Assembly (NCBI GenBank): GCA_015698045.1
Contig: BLAL01000012.1
Span: forward strand, 2,232,001 to 2,296,000
Length of the DNA stretch: 64,000 nt
DNA from: Rhizophagus clarus
Taxonomy: Eukaryota; Glomeromycota; Glomeromycetes; Glomerales; Glomeraceae
Direction: 5' to 3'
Part shown: one piece after another, positions 1 to 10,054 of the stretch
How positions within the stretch are numbered: the stretch's first letter is position 1
How the letters are laid out: each line of letters begins with the position of its first letter
The notes under the pieces: model-generated
Seen by the model: only the letters and a program-made list of their open reading frames with translations
Told to the model about the DNA's origin: nothing
Database searches by the model: none
Made by a program: the position numbers and the translations under genes

Positions 1-158
1 GAGAATTAGCAAAAATAAAATTATATTTTAAAATACATTGGTCTTGACATCATTGTCATGTGTTATTATCAAAATAGCTTAATTACCAAGCAAGAATTGG
101 GATTGCTGAACCAATTAGATTGATTTGCAATTCCTTAAAAAAAAAAAAAAAAAAAAAA
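1..158. other. upstream flank with A-tract
   Basis: No gene is visible here. An uninterrupted run of 23 A residues covers 137-159 and runs directly into the ATG of the transposase gene at 159. No terminal inverted repeat of the element could be identified inside the window. Confidence 0.6.
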
Positions 159-3100
159 ATGTCGGAATCTCTAGATACAAGAACCAGAACCAAAGTGCAT
201 TGTTTCTGTAAAGAATGTAACAGTAAATTGGTTGATCCAAGGACTAAACTGAAACATGAGTTAAAATATAAATTAAAATCTAATGTGAATAATAATTTTG
301 GTAACAATTATCAAGAAGGTTCTTCAAATGTTATATCATCTGATGCTGTTGATGAAGATGTAATGGAATGCGACCCAATACAAGGGATAAATGATACATC
401 ACCTGATATAACTGAACAATTATCCGAAGATATTGAACAATTGTTCGAAGATATTGAACCATTGTCTGAAGATATTGAACCATTACTCACAAGAAACTAT
501 TTCTTTTTAACAAAGAAGACACCTATACATGAATCGGCAAAACATCGAACGATAAAGAAAGGAAAAATATCCGATCTTGTTCTTGAAAATTTATTATTGG
601 ATAATGTAAGAAACGAGAATGATCAAGATGGGGATTCTGAAGATGATGACGATAAAAATGGAGATACTGAAGATAGCGATTCTAATTATTCCGATGATTA
701 TGAAGATGATGCCGATGAGGAAGTCAATTTTGCATCAACAGATTTCGATGACGGCAAACCAATTCTTCCTAACATTAACATTAATGATAATTATACTTGG
801 ACTATTTTGTGGATATTACAATATCAACAACGATTTAAACTTTCCAATGTAGCTATAGATTCTTTGTTCAAGTTCTTAAGATTTTTTCTTTTGACAATAG
901 ATGAAAATAAATTTTCATCTTTTCCTTCCTCTTTATATATGGCTAAAAAGGTGTTGGGGATATCCACAACGATAATTAAATATGCAGCCTGTGACAGATG
1001 TCACAAATTGTATGATATAAAAGAATTATTAGACAATACTGAAATACCAACTTGCAGTTTTGTAAACTATCCAAATCACAGAATAGAACGATTTCGACAA
1101 CAATGCAATAACCCTCTATTAACGAAAATAGATAGTAATAATAGTAGTAATAATCCCATTTTCCGTCTGATAATGACATTCCCGTTAATAAATATTAAGC
1201 AACAATTGACCCTTTTTTTTAATCGCAAAAATTTTGAAATGTCATGTCGGAGTGGTCAAAAAGGAAAAACGGAACTGAAGCTTTATTCGATATCTATGAT
1301 GGTAGGGTCTGGAAAAGTTTTACAGATGATGATGGTGCGCTGTTTTTTATAAAAGAATTTGCCGATACTCATATTGGATTAATGTTAAATATGGATTGGT
1401 TCCAGCCATTCGTAAATTTACAATATTCTGTTCGTGTGATTTATGCCATTTTTTGTAATTTGCCGCGTAATGAACGCTTCAAGCCACACAATATTCTCAC
1501 ACTAGCAGTAATGCCTGGTCCGAAAGAACCAAGCCAACATGAAATTAACAATTATTTGTATCCGATCATTAACCAGTTAAATCGTTTGTGGAATGGCTAT
1601 TTTATAAAAACAAACGAATACAACAACAGTCGATTTGTCCGTGGTGCAATCATTGGCTGTTCTAGCGACGTCCCTGCGTCTCGGAAATTATGTGGTTTCA
1701 TCTCGGCTCGTATTGCATGCTACCGATGTTACAAATCGGCAAATTTTATAAACAATCAACTAAATTTTGGGGGGTTTGCAGATTTAGACGACTGGTTTGT
1801 TGAGCGAGATATTAATGAAATAAGAGAAAAAGCAAGTGAGTGGAAACAATGTGCAACTGAAGAAGCACGAAGAGCCCATGTCTCTGAACATCATGTTCGC
1901 TGGTCAGAGATATACCGCTTGCTTTATTTTAATCCTGTTCGCTTTTGCGTGGTTGATCCTATACATTGCCTTTTTCTTGGTGTTGCAAAATGGATCGTAA
2001 CGAAACTCTGGATAGGTGAAGGTATATTAAATAACGAAAAGCTCAAAATTATGCAAGAGAGAGCTGACATGATAAAGTTCCCAAGTGACCTTGGACGCCG
2101 CCCTGTCAGAATAGCTACCGGTGAAGGATTCTCAAGTTTCACGGCGGACATGTGGAAAACCTTCATGTTAATTTTTGCAATACCTATCACATGGAGTTTC
2201 CTTGGATACATCGACCGAAAAATTCTTGCATATTTCGTGCGCGCTTGCAAGATCTTAACAAACCGAGAGCTACAAAAAAATATGTTAAATGAAGCGTTTA
2301 CAAGACTGATAGAGATGAACAAATTAATTGAACAAAAATATGGTCAAGAAAAAATAAGTCCTAATCTGCATCTCTGTCTCCATATCTGTGAATGCGCATT
2401 AGACTATGGTCCTTTGTCCTCATTCTAGTGTTATAGTTTTGAACGGATGAACGGAATTTTAGGTACGTGATTTAATTTTTCCGATTTGAAAATCGCAATG
2501 TTATTAATTATTTTTAAAAATTGTAGGTTCTTATAATAATAGCAGACGTAATATTGAACCTGAACTACTAAGAATTATGTCCAAAAATACAATCCTTCAA
2601 TACTTTCTCTCAAATTGTGACAACGATCACTTATTTTCCTTCTTGGAGATAATAGAACCAAGAAAATCTGTTGGCAGCTTGGCTGCACTTGATGATCTTG
2701 CGAGCGATGAGTATCAAAATTTTATAAGACTATCTCTTATTGAGGAAGATTCGGCTTACGGAACAGAATGTTTTCCTGGGTTGCTAATGAAACCGCGCAA
2801 AGAAACTACCCTTCCAAACCAAATTTTGGACCTACTGGTAGAATTTTATAATAGTTTGTATAATGATTATTGTTTCATCTCCATCTACTCTATAATAGGT
2901 TCAAATAACGGTACTGTCGTAAACCCTAGAATTATACAATATGGGAGAATAAGAATTGGGGCGGACATATATGGTTCTGTTCAGGCTGCTCGTCACAAAA
3001 AATCCTCATATATATTAGCTCGATTTGTACATTATGATGGATCGATCGATGTTTATCCCGGTCAAGTACAATTTTATTTTGAGCATACTATTCATTTAAA

Positions 3101-3374
3101 TAGTTCACGATCATTAACCCATTCATTAGCGTTAGTCAAATGGTACAAACCGGTTCAAGATCATAGTACAAGATATTATTGCCAAGTAGATAACGACATA
3201 AAATCATGTAATATGGAATTATGGACAAATGAGTTTTATGATATGAGAAGAGACAGTATTATACCCATACATCATATAATAGGAAAATTCATTAAATGTA
3301 ATTTTGATACTGGGACGAGAAAAACAAAAGAATATATGGCTGTGATTCCTTTAAATAAAAAAATTTCGTTTTAA
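159..3374 (+). pseudogene. Tnp2-like (Plavaka/CACTA-type) transposase, decayed
   Basis: Resembles large fungal transposases of the Tnp2 class that cut and paste DNA elements in the nucleus. I chose ATG 159 over an upstream in-frame TTG. The N-terminus has a Cys pair (CFCKEC) and then a long Asp/Glu-rich stretch. The core carries MNMDWFQPF-like residues (read MLNMDWFQPF), a Cys pair ARIACYRCYK, and VVDPIHCLFLG, the Asp/His motif usual in this class. Three lesions or junctions are seen. The frame shifts by one base near 1240-1255. An in-frame TAG at 2426-2428 stands where a Trp (TGG) would fit. A 64-nt GT-AG intron at 2463-2526 joins the reading frame to the 3' exon ending at 3374. One shift plus one nonsense codon suggests recent inactivation or a sequencing error at the shift. 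Class assignment is from motif memory. Confidence 0.72.
2463..2526 (+). other. spliceosomal intron in the Tnp2-like gene
   Basis: The sequence runs from GTACGT to TTGTAG over 64 nt. Removing it joins the frame that ends in ERMNGIL to the one that continues SYNNSRRN. It shows the local intron style: short and AT-rich with a T-rich 3' end. Confidence 0.75.
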
Positions 3375-3567
3375 AAACTTTATATAATATAAAATGAATT
3401 ATATGTAAAATTGGAATGGCGAATTCAATTATAGCATTTGTATTTGATTAAATTATAACAATCATTTTTTTTTGGCACAAGAATAACGATAAAGGTTACA
3501 TATACCGTAATTAATTCTAACCGCGTGAAAAATCAGATAATTCAGATAACAAGAGATCTTATTTTGA

Positions 3568-3780
3568 GCCGGCAAAGTTGTATTGCAAATCGGTCTTTTA
3601 TTACGGCATTACGATACAAGCACCATATTTTGTGATTAATAACTCTAATCATGTAATAATTTTTAGATATCAAAGGTTTATTTTATTTTAATTAAATATC
3701 ACATAAAGTATAAAACAATTATTCTGGCTATATAAATACATTTAAGGCCGGCAAAGCTGTATTGCAAATTGGCCCTTCTT
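3568..3780. repeat. pair of 33-35 bp direct repeats
   Basis: GCCGGCAAAG(T/C)(T/G)GTATTGCAAAT is seen at 3568-3600 and again at 3746-3780, about 178 bp apart, in otherwise AT-rich non-coding DNA downstream of the transposase remnant. Confidence 0.6.
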
Positions 3781-3876
3781 ATTTGAAAAGGGTAACAATT
3801 ACATTAAATTAATACGGCACTTATTCAAAAATGTTTAAAAATGTTGCAACTTAATTCTCCAATAATCATCATTGTT

Positions 3877-4132
3877 ATAATCAAGTTACTTACGACTTAA
3901 GCCTACTTTGATTATAAATAAAATGGCACTTCGCACAGACAGAGCTCATGATATATGAGTTATCCCATCATGCCTATTTTACCCCTTGATAAAGGATTTT
4001 CGTTGCATGTACTTTCCTAATCAATGATAATCAAAGTTACTTACGACTTAAGTCTACTTTGATTATAAATAAAACGGCACTTCGCACAGACAGAGCTCAT
4101 GATATATGAGTTATCCCATCATGCCTATTTTA
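3877..4132. repeat. 105-bp direct repeat, two copies
   Basis: A block of about 105 bp at 3877-3981 recurs almost identically at 4027-4132 (offset about 150 bp). It contains GGCACTTCGCACAGACAGAG, a short palindromic stretch (TCATGATATATGA) and TATCCCATCATGCC. No coding potential is visible. Confidence 0.75.
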
Positions 4133-4197
4133 ACTATGATTAAAGAATTTACATTATTATTGTAAATATTTTACTCATAAGTCATAATGATATCTAT

Positions 4198-4425
4198 TTA
4201 GACTTCGACGAATAATGCGACAGAGGAGGCGGAATTATCATAACCAAAATTCGAAGCGAGAGGTCTATGTATAGTAAATAGATCATCAACTTTGGTACCA
4301 GAGTTATTTACAAACTTTAGGTGGCCACCTAGCCCACCTTTCCTATAACACACTATGCACAACGGCAAACGGTATAGGAGGCAGACTCTTCTTTCAGAAA
4401 GAAAGTTTTTTTTTGAAAAAAAAAA
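4198..4425 (+). pseudogene. possible decayed exon, family unknown
   Basis: The plus strand has a coding-like stretch of about 70 codons interrupted only by two TAA codons that could each be CAA. The composition (NATEEAEL, PPSPPFL, NGKRYRRQ) is less AT-biased than the flanks. A 78-codon open frame on the opposite strand is Phe-rich at its N-terminus because it crosses A-tracts. I do not recognise the family; it could be chance. Confidence 0.25.
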
Positions 4426-4681
4426 ATAGTACAATTAAATAGCGTTTAATTAAATGTGATTAATTAACTTTTTAGGAATAGGCCTTATCAATGCGATCTC
4501 ATCAGTTTTGATTATCACTGTTCAACCTTATGAATACTTCAGTTATTGTTTGTGAAATCGAACCAACTGGGAATTCAATGTACAAAACAAGTAGAATATT
4601 TAGAATAGTATCTTATATTTATTAGTATAATAAATAATTTCAAAAATCCTATGATGTAAAATTACGAAATATTACAATTTA

Positions 4682-5180
4682 AATATCGGCAAAGGCTATT
4701 TTAAATAGAGTAAAATCTTTATTCGACCTGTGTCAAAAGCAGTAAAGTTTACACTAAATATAATATCTCCGGTTTAAATATCGGCATTTAATTAAAAAAA
4801 AAGGTAAAAATCGGCCGCTAAAATCGGCATTTCTGGATGAAAAATTGGAAGTTAACAAAAATCGGCAAAAAATTAGTAAAATAATCGGCAAAGCCTTATT
4901 GAAGTCGGCAAAGGAATTTTAAATAAGATAAAATCCTTTATTCGAACTATACGAAAAGGGTAAAGTATATAATAAATATAATATCTCTGGTTTAAATATC
5001 GGCATTTATTTAAAAAAAGGTAAAAATCGGCCGCTAAAATTGGCATTTATGACTGAAAAATCGGAATTTAACAAAAATCGGCAAAAATAGATATGGCTAT
5101 ACTAAAATAAGCAAAATTTGGCATATTCTATATTGAAGTCGGCAAGGCTATTTTAAATAGAGTAAAATCCGATTTTTTTT
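4682..5180. repeat. imperfect tandem repeat, unit about 220-234 bp
   Basis: Units begin near 4688, 4907 and 5141 with GGCAAAGG(C/A)(T/A)ATTTTAAATA. Each carries ATAATATCTC(C/T)GGTTTAAA and several copies of the word ATCGGCA. About 2.2 copies are present. The last partial copy runs directly into the remnant gene that follows, so the repeat may mark the break that removed that gene's 5' end. Confidence 0.7.
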
Positions 5181-5190
5181 CATTCGACCT

Positions 5191-6108
5191 GTGATAGAAC
5201 CCACTCCTAAGTCTGAAGAAAACGTTGTATCATTTTCTCAAGCCGTGAAGGTGAATTCCTCTATCATTAAAGCAGAGGAAATATCAAATATATCTAATGC
5301 TACGATTGTCAATCATGAGACTGCTGAATTTTTGGAGAATAAGCTGAAGAAGACCTTAGAAGAAATGCATTCTCTAGACCAGTACCATATCGTGGAATGT
5401 TATGAGATTTCGCCTGAATCATTGACTGAAGATTTTATCTCAAAGTACGAAAATTACAATCATATAAAATGGTTCAGAGTTTATAGGCAATTGCGAGATG
5501 CTGGTATTAGCAATGAAACGGCTGTTGAGGCTATTATTCGTAAAGATTATAAGGATGATAAACTCGCTGTAGCCACTTGAGCTGAGAGATATCAAATTTG
5601 CCTGGAATTACTAAGGATCTGTACACCTGCTAAAGACATTGACGATAGGGCGCGATATAAAGCTGACGATGTCAAAGCGCATATAGATTCTTCTGAATTG
5701 ATATCACATCTTCAGAATTTAGTTCCCAAAATGGCTAGAGTATTCGACAATACAGATGCTTCGCGTAGAGCTAAAAAATTGGAATTAAAAACGGATAAGG
5801 CGAAACTTGGTTTGTTAAATTCAGCACTATATGCTACATACAGACTGAAATTTAAAGCTACTAATAAGAAACGTACACAATATCACCTGGTTGGCTCATT
5901 TGATGGTGAGGATGCTCCTAAGTTACCTTCATATCAGACTGGGGAAGAGGTATATTGGAATAATAGAGAAGATATCTGATATGCCTATAGTAAACTCACT
6001 CTCGATGAATTATTATTAGAGGAAGATAGCAAAATATCTCTCGACCCTGGTTTAGCAAATAATGTGTAAATTACAGAAGAAACTCAAGATTTATTCGATA
6101 TATGTTAA
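5191..6108 (+). pseudogene. 3' remnant of a multi-copy Rhizophagus-type gene, three internal stops
   Basis: One frame stays coding-like from 5191 to 6108 but contains stops at 5578 (TGA), 5977 (TGA) and 6067 (TAA). No credible start is present: the frame opens at a GTG beside the tandem repeat, so the gene is probably truncated at its 5' end. Charged, helix-rich segments such as YHIVECYEISPESL and LELLRICTPAKDIDDRARYK look like real protein. I recall similar sequences at the C-termini of large replication-helicase-like proteins that are abundant in Rhizophagus, but cannot confirm this. All three stops can be explained by C-to-T or G-to-A changes (CGA or TGG to TGA, CAA to TAA), and no frameshift is needed across about 300 codons. 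Confidence 0.6.
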
Positions 6109-6110
6109 TA

Positions 6111-6163
6111 GGGGTAGCCTTCTGCCAATATTTATATAATAGTTTATGCAGAAGGCTATCCCC
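6111..6163. repeat. 53-bp inverted-repeat element, GGGTAGCCTTCTGC arms
   Basis: The left arm GGGGTAGCCTTCTGC and right arm GCAGAAGGCTATCCCC flank an AT-rich loop with CAATATTTATATAAT. A second copy lies at 32428-32480 in the opposite orientation, with degenerate copies at 32598, 32678 and 32956. It could be a miniature element or a strong RNA/DNA hairpin. Confidence 0.75.
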
Positions 6164-6281
6164 GATTTATACTATCTGCTAGGGTATTCTTTTGCTATTA
6201 TTTTATATAATATTTTTTTTTGCTTACTTTCCAGCAGATAATTTAAAGGGATTCCTAATGCTCTAAATTTCGAGCTAACCA

Positions 6282-6662
6282 CTAATCCCCAAAGAGGTTA
6301 ATACCCATATCCTCATCATCTGACTCAGAAACCAGAGCTTCATAAATTCTGGGTTGAAGGGGTCTAACCACATCACTCAGCTCGAAAATTGGAGCTTCAG
6401 GGATTCTGAGTTGACAGGCCTCAGCCTTACGTTTCTGCCTCATCTGGTAATTGTGCGAATGAAACTTTGCAGAATATTTGGAACAATTTTTGGAACAATA
6501 CCCCAAATCAGCATCAGTAGGAAATCCACAAATAAGGCAGGAACTTTTTTTTGAATTCTTTTCATACAATTTCCAGTGCCTATAACACCCTTCAGGGAGC
6601 CAGCATTTATTTCCACAAATAGTACCATCCCTCTTAATATATGGGCAAGTAAAGGGGGCCAT
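6282..6662 (-). CDS. small Cys/His-rich protein (126 aa), unknown
   Basis: An intact 126-codon frame starting at an ATG. Residues 5-30 carry a Cys/His cluster (CPYIKRDGTICGNKC then GCYRHW). A second cluster follows at about 42-58 (CLICGFPTD then YCSKNC). Spacing suggests two small zinc-binding modules. The tail is acidic (SESDDEDMG). The first cluster recalls Cys/His modules in some large DNA viruses, but that is only a resemblance. The gene is divergent from the gene at 6773 with a 110-bp shared upstream region, so the two could share a bidirectional promoter. Confidence 0.55.
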   Translation of the reverse strand: MAPFTCPYIKRDGTICGNKCWLPEGCYRHWKLYEKNSKKSSCLICGFPTDADLGYCSKNCSKYSAKFHSHNYQMRQKRKAEACQLRIPEAPIFELSDVVRPLQPRIYEALVSESDDEDMGINLFGD

Positions 6663-6772
6663 GTAAGTATTTTAGGATATAAAACTCTCTTTCACTTTTA
6701 ATTTCATAATAAAATATGTATTTAAATTAATCGGTATTATAATGAGATAAATTATCTTTTCACACTAACGCT

Positions 6773-7273
6773 ATGGACATATTAGACCAATCGGCAGATG
6801 GGATTCGCAAAAAAAAAATCTATAATCCCAAAACTAATCGCATAATCATTATAAATGGGCCAGCATATCATAAATTATTATGCGATGGTTATATGCATTG
6901 GAGAGAAGAAAGGCTCTTGATTCTACCTTTATATGAATCGCCAATATTAAGAAGGTACCTTTCTTTCATCTCCTATCGTATTTGGGCTATTGCATCAGAG
7001 AAAAGTTTGCTAACGGTGATTAACAAAAAAATAAGCCTATTGCAAATTTTACTCAAAGTTAATTGGCGTGATTTTACTTTATGCCAACTATTAAAATTAT
7101 GCTGGGAGCATAAAGAGACGAAAGTTTGGAGAAATAACGTAATCATGAAATTCCTTCATCATCCGAATTTAGCTCCTTCAAAGTATAGACTGGGAGCTTT
7201 ATGTGATGCATTTATCAAGACAGATGTTTTAGGGTCAGAGCATATATTAGCTCTAGCACGAGCTCTTTATTAA
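6773..7273 (+). CDS. 166-aa protein with an NPKT..GPAY..L motif, unknown
   Basis: An intact frame from ATG 6773. Residues 16-42 read KIYNPKTNRIIIINGPAYHK followed by LLCDGY. This resembles the core of the two-cysteine adaptor domain found in large DNA viruses (Asn-Pro-x-Thr-x-Arg, then Gly-Pro-x-Tyr-x-x-Leu), although only one Cys is visible. The rest is basic and helix-rich with Trp residues (YMHWREERLL, WEHKETKVWRNN). Function is not known. It is divergent from the Cys/His-rich gene at 6282. Confidence is good that it is coding, low for the domain name. Confidence 0.6.
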   Translation: MDILDQSADGIRKKKIYNPKTNRIIIINGPAYHKLLCDGYMHWREERLLILPLYESPILRRYLSFISYRIWAIASEKSLLTVINKKISLLQILLKVNWRDFTLCQLLKLCWEHKETKVWRNNVIMKFLHHPNLAPSKYRLGALCDAFIKTDVLGSEHILALARALY

Positions 7274-8011
7274 AATGTGATTATAATACAAATTTATTCA
7301 TAGCCTGGAATGAAAAAAGTTTTTTTCAGAAGCCTTAATCAAGAGGCAAAGATTCAGTTAGCCCCTGAGAATGCGTTTAAAGTTTGTTTGGATGGTTTAG
7401 AAAAGCTTGCGTTAGAAAAGGCTTAGTCCAGAACAATAATCTTCAACTCGGTCAGATGAATTTGCTGGGCCACTTCTGTGCAACAAAAAATAAGTGGATC
7501 ACAGGACAGGTCTTGTGCGACATAATAATTTTCGCATATACCGAAAAAAAGCTAACCACACTAACCAATACCTCTATTTTTTTCCCAAACAAACATGAGA
7601 AAATGTGAAAGAAATACAGGACCTACCGTAAAAGTAAATATTAACGTCAAAAGCATATGTTATAAAAGGCTGAGGACTTCACAATTTCGAGATCGCTGAG
7701 CGTAAGACTAACTATGGGTCTTTCTGGTAGATCTACATGTGAAAAGGTATAAGGATTCTGTTTACATGTGCTTCTATGAAACTCTTGGCATCATACGACA
7801 TTGATAATCGTTTTTCTTATCTCCTTAACTCCTCCCAGCAAGATATAAAGCATGTAGGAGTATGTGGAAGTTCAGCCAACTTTCCTGCGAAAATTTTACC
7901 TGTAAGTGCTTCGCTAAGATATGTATATGTCAGAAGTTATGTATGTATGGGAACGAGCGCCAAGCTGAAAGAAAATTCTCACTATGAGCCTTGAAATTAG
8001 GAATCGAAAAA
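7274..8011. other. no confident gene
   Basis: Three short frames occur. One at 7309-7425 (38 codons, starts MKKVFFRSLNQEAK) looks the most protein-like. Those at 7384-7608 and 7776-7994 lack a convincing composition. The stretch may hold eroded remains of a gene, but I cannot assign any. Confidence 0.4.
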
Positions 8012-8287
8012 ATGGCCAATATTATTGACTTCAGGTTTAAAGTCCATAATAAATTGGATGATGACATCTTCACAATCAAAATAGCCTGGCAAACATTGGT
8101 CAGAAATGCCATACCCACTATCAGAGAAGAAATGGCAAGACGAAATATCAAGGTTCCTAATAACATTAAGCTTCGTGTGAAAGATCCAAGAGGGCCGGAG
8201 AAAGTGTTGGAGCTAGATGATAGGATTTCTAAGTATTTTAATATCAATCAGATTGAAGAGGGTCTCATCCTCATATATTCCCAGTAG
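8012..8287 (+). CDS. small protein (91 aa) with beta-grasp-like tail, unknown
   Basis: An open frame with ATG at 8012; an in-frame TTG at 7991 is less likely. The C-terminal half (NIKLRVKDPRGPEKVLELDD, then a hydrophobic ILIY end) looks like alternating strands and could be a ubiquitin-like or beta-grasp fold. This is inference from pattern only. It sits 280 bp upstream of the SAM-domain gene on the same strand and may be its companion in a multi-copy gene cluster. No stops or shifts are seen. Confidence 0.5.
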   Translation: MANIIDFRFKVHNKLDDDIFTIKIAWQTLVRNAIPTIREEMARRNIKVPNNIKLRVKDPRGPEKVLELDDRISKYFNINQIEEGLILIYSQ

Positions 8288-8565
8288 TTAGATTTTTTTT
8301 TATCTATATTTCATTATCATGTAGCGATATAGTCGCAATTTTTATGTATTGTAGACCGTGTTCTGGCAACGTTTTATTTCATAAATAAAGTATTATCTTT
8401 ACCAGTAAATGAAAAGCGGGTCATGTGAAATGGTGCAATGCTTGTGCGACATAAAAACATATATTAATGCTTGTTTTTCCCATCCCAGAAATAAATTTTT
8501 ATCTTACTCCAGAAAGTAACACTATTTTTTATCCGAGCCTATTTCTACTATAAAAACGTAACATT

Positions 8566-9563
8566 ATGTTCACCTCAACAGCTGAACATGACTCTTACTT
8601 GGTCGAGAACTGGGATACAGAAACCCTTATCAATTTTTTGAAAGAGCAAAATCTCAAGCTCGAGGAAAAGCACTTCAATATTCTTCGCAATGAAGAAATT
8701 ACCGGCCTCTCCTTTCTTAATATGACCGAAGAAAAATTACGTAGTTATGGATTTAAAGGTGGACTAGCAACACTTCTCGCAAAAGAGGTTCAGGCCCTCA
8801 AAGAAAAGCCAAAGCGTGCGTTCTTCTCGTACAAGAGTTTGAAGGAGGTGTTAGCAAAATATGGTACCAGCTCTGATGGTATGGAAACCATCCCACTATT
8901 TTCGCCAGAAATCCACGAAGTTCAAGACTTCAACAAGCACTTCGAGCATTGTATAGAGAATATTTTATTCAGGATGAAAAATTACAGGTCATTGGTTCTG
9001 GATAGTTTGGAGTCTATGCGTAATGAGTATGTTTCGACCATACTTCATATAGCTCTTCACATTGTAGGAGACATAGTGAGTAAGGAATTCAGTATGAGGC
9101 CTGAATATGAAATAATTGGTGATGAAAGCTGTGGACGAGTCAATTATGCAATCAAGGAAGCCAAAAATCTAATTTGCATCACAGAGGACAAGGTTCAGCG
9201 TAGCGTACTTGAAGGCTTCACTCAAAATATCAAACAGCTCGAGAGTTCGTATGAAACGAACAAGAGGAAACAAAAAAGGGGGATGATGATTTCGACTATC
9301 TATATGGTATTGTAACCTCTGCCAGGGATTGGCATTTTCTTCTTTATAGTCCTGGTAAAATTTCCCAGGCGAGTGAACTTCCATTCACTATCGAATTTAA
9401 CAAGAAGGCCTTAGATAAGGATTCAGAGGAATATGTCACTTTGTGTAAGGGAGTGTTAAAGGTTTTGGGCATCATTGTAGGTTTGTTAAAAGATAGGGCA
9501 TGTGCTGAGGAAGAACCTGAAAGGAAGAGGGTTAGGATAGAGGGGTATCAATTGAAAAAATAA
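8566..9563 (+). pseudogene. SAM-like plus PD-(D/E)XK-like protein, frameshifted
   Basis: The N-terminal part (residues about 10-80) looks like a SAM helical bundle: DTETLINFLKEQN, then GLSFLNMTEEKLRSYGF. The later part (EYEIIGDESCGRVNYAIK, then LICITEDK and QNIKQLE) has the Glu / Glu-x-Lys layout of PD-(D/E)XK nuclease-like domains of Crinkler-related proteins. The first frame ends at 9315, but coding continues in another frame from about 9283 (DDDFDYLYGIV) to a TAA at 9561. The shift sits in an A6-G5 run at 9272-9282, so one base is missing, either by real mutation or by assembly error. The 3' end and UTR are partly duplicated at 13417-13720. A nuclear effector-like role is possible. Confidence 0.62.
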
Positions 9564-9649
9564 TCATGTATATTAGCATAGACGTCATGTATCACAGGCT
9601 ACGTCCCAAACATTTGTATTTATTTTTCGCATATATTAATAAAAAAAAT

Positions 9650-9705
9650 TTTCTTGGCGAAAGTGATCGGCGTGAACAATTGTTCACGTGCACGTGATTT
9701 TTGAT
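9650..9705. repeat. palindromic repeat, copy 1 (GTGAACAATTGTTCAC)
   Basis: A perfect 18-bp palindrome centred on AATT at 9671-9688, within GATCGGCGTGAAC...CACGTGATT. It lies just downstream of the SAM-type gene. Copies are at 13675-13690 and, inside a coding region, 15092-15109. Confidence 0.8.
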
Positions 9706-10054
9706 CATGAAGATTCTTCACGATTACACTACTTGTGTGAATGCATGTTTGATAAGCTAATTTCTGTTTATTGAATAAAAGTGTAGAAATCTCGTAGTTA
9801 GCAGTATTAGCTGTAGAAATTTACCATAAATATAGGATCAAAGAAATAATATGACGCATTATGTTTTTTAACTTTGTGATATGTATGCATCGAAAAAAAT
9901 AAAATTGTATTTATGCTAAATTCAGACGATATGATGACTTTATTATGCAAAAGAAAATTTTAAAAAATTATACTTTACAATATTAATCTAATACTTTTGA
10001 TACTCCAATTCATTAAAGCAATATAAATAAAGCAAATTTCTTCTTATTGTATTA
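9706..10054. other. intergenic, nothing recognised
   Basis: AT-rich sequence between the 3' ends of two converging genes. No feature can be supported. Confidence 0.5.

Noticed and set aside
7384..7994. Two open frames of 74 and 72 codons as genes
   Set aside because: No protein-like composition, and no neighbours in the same frame.
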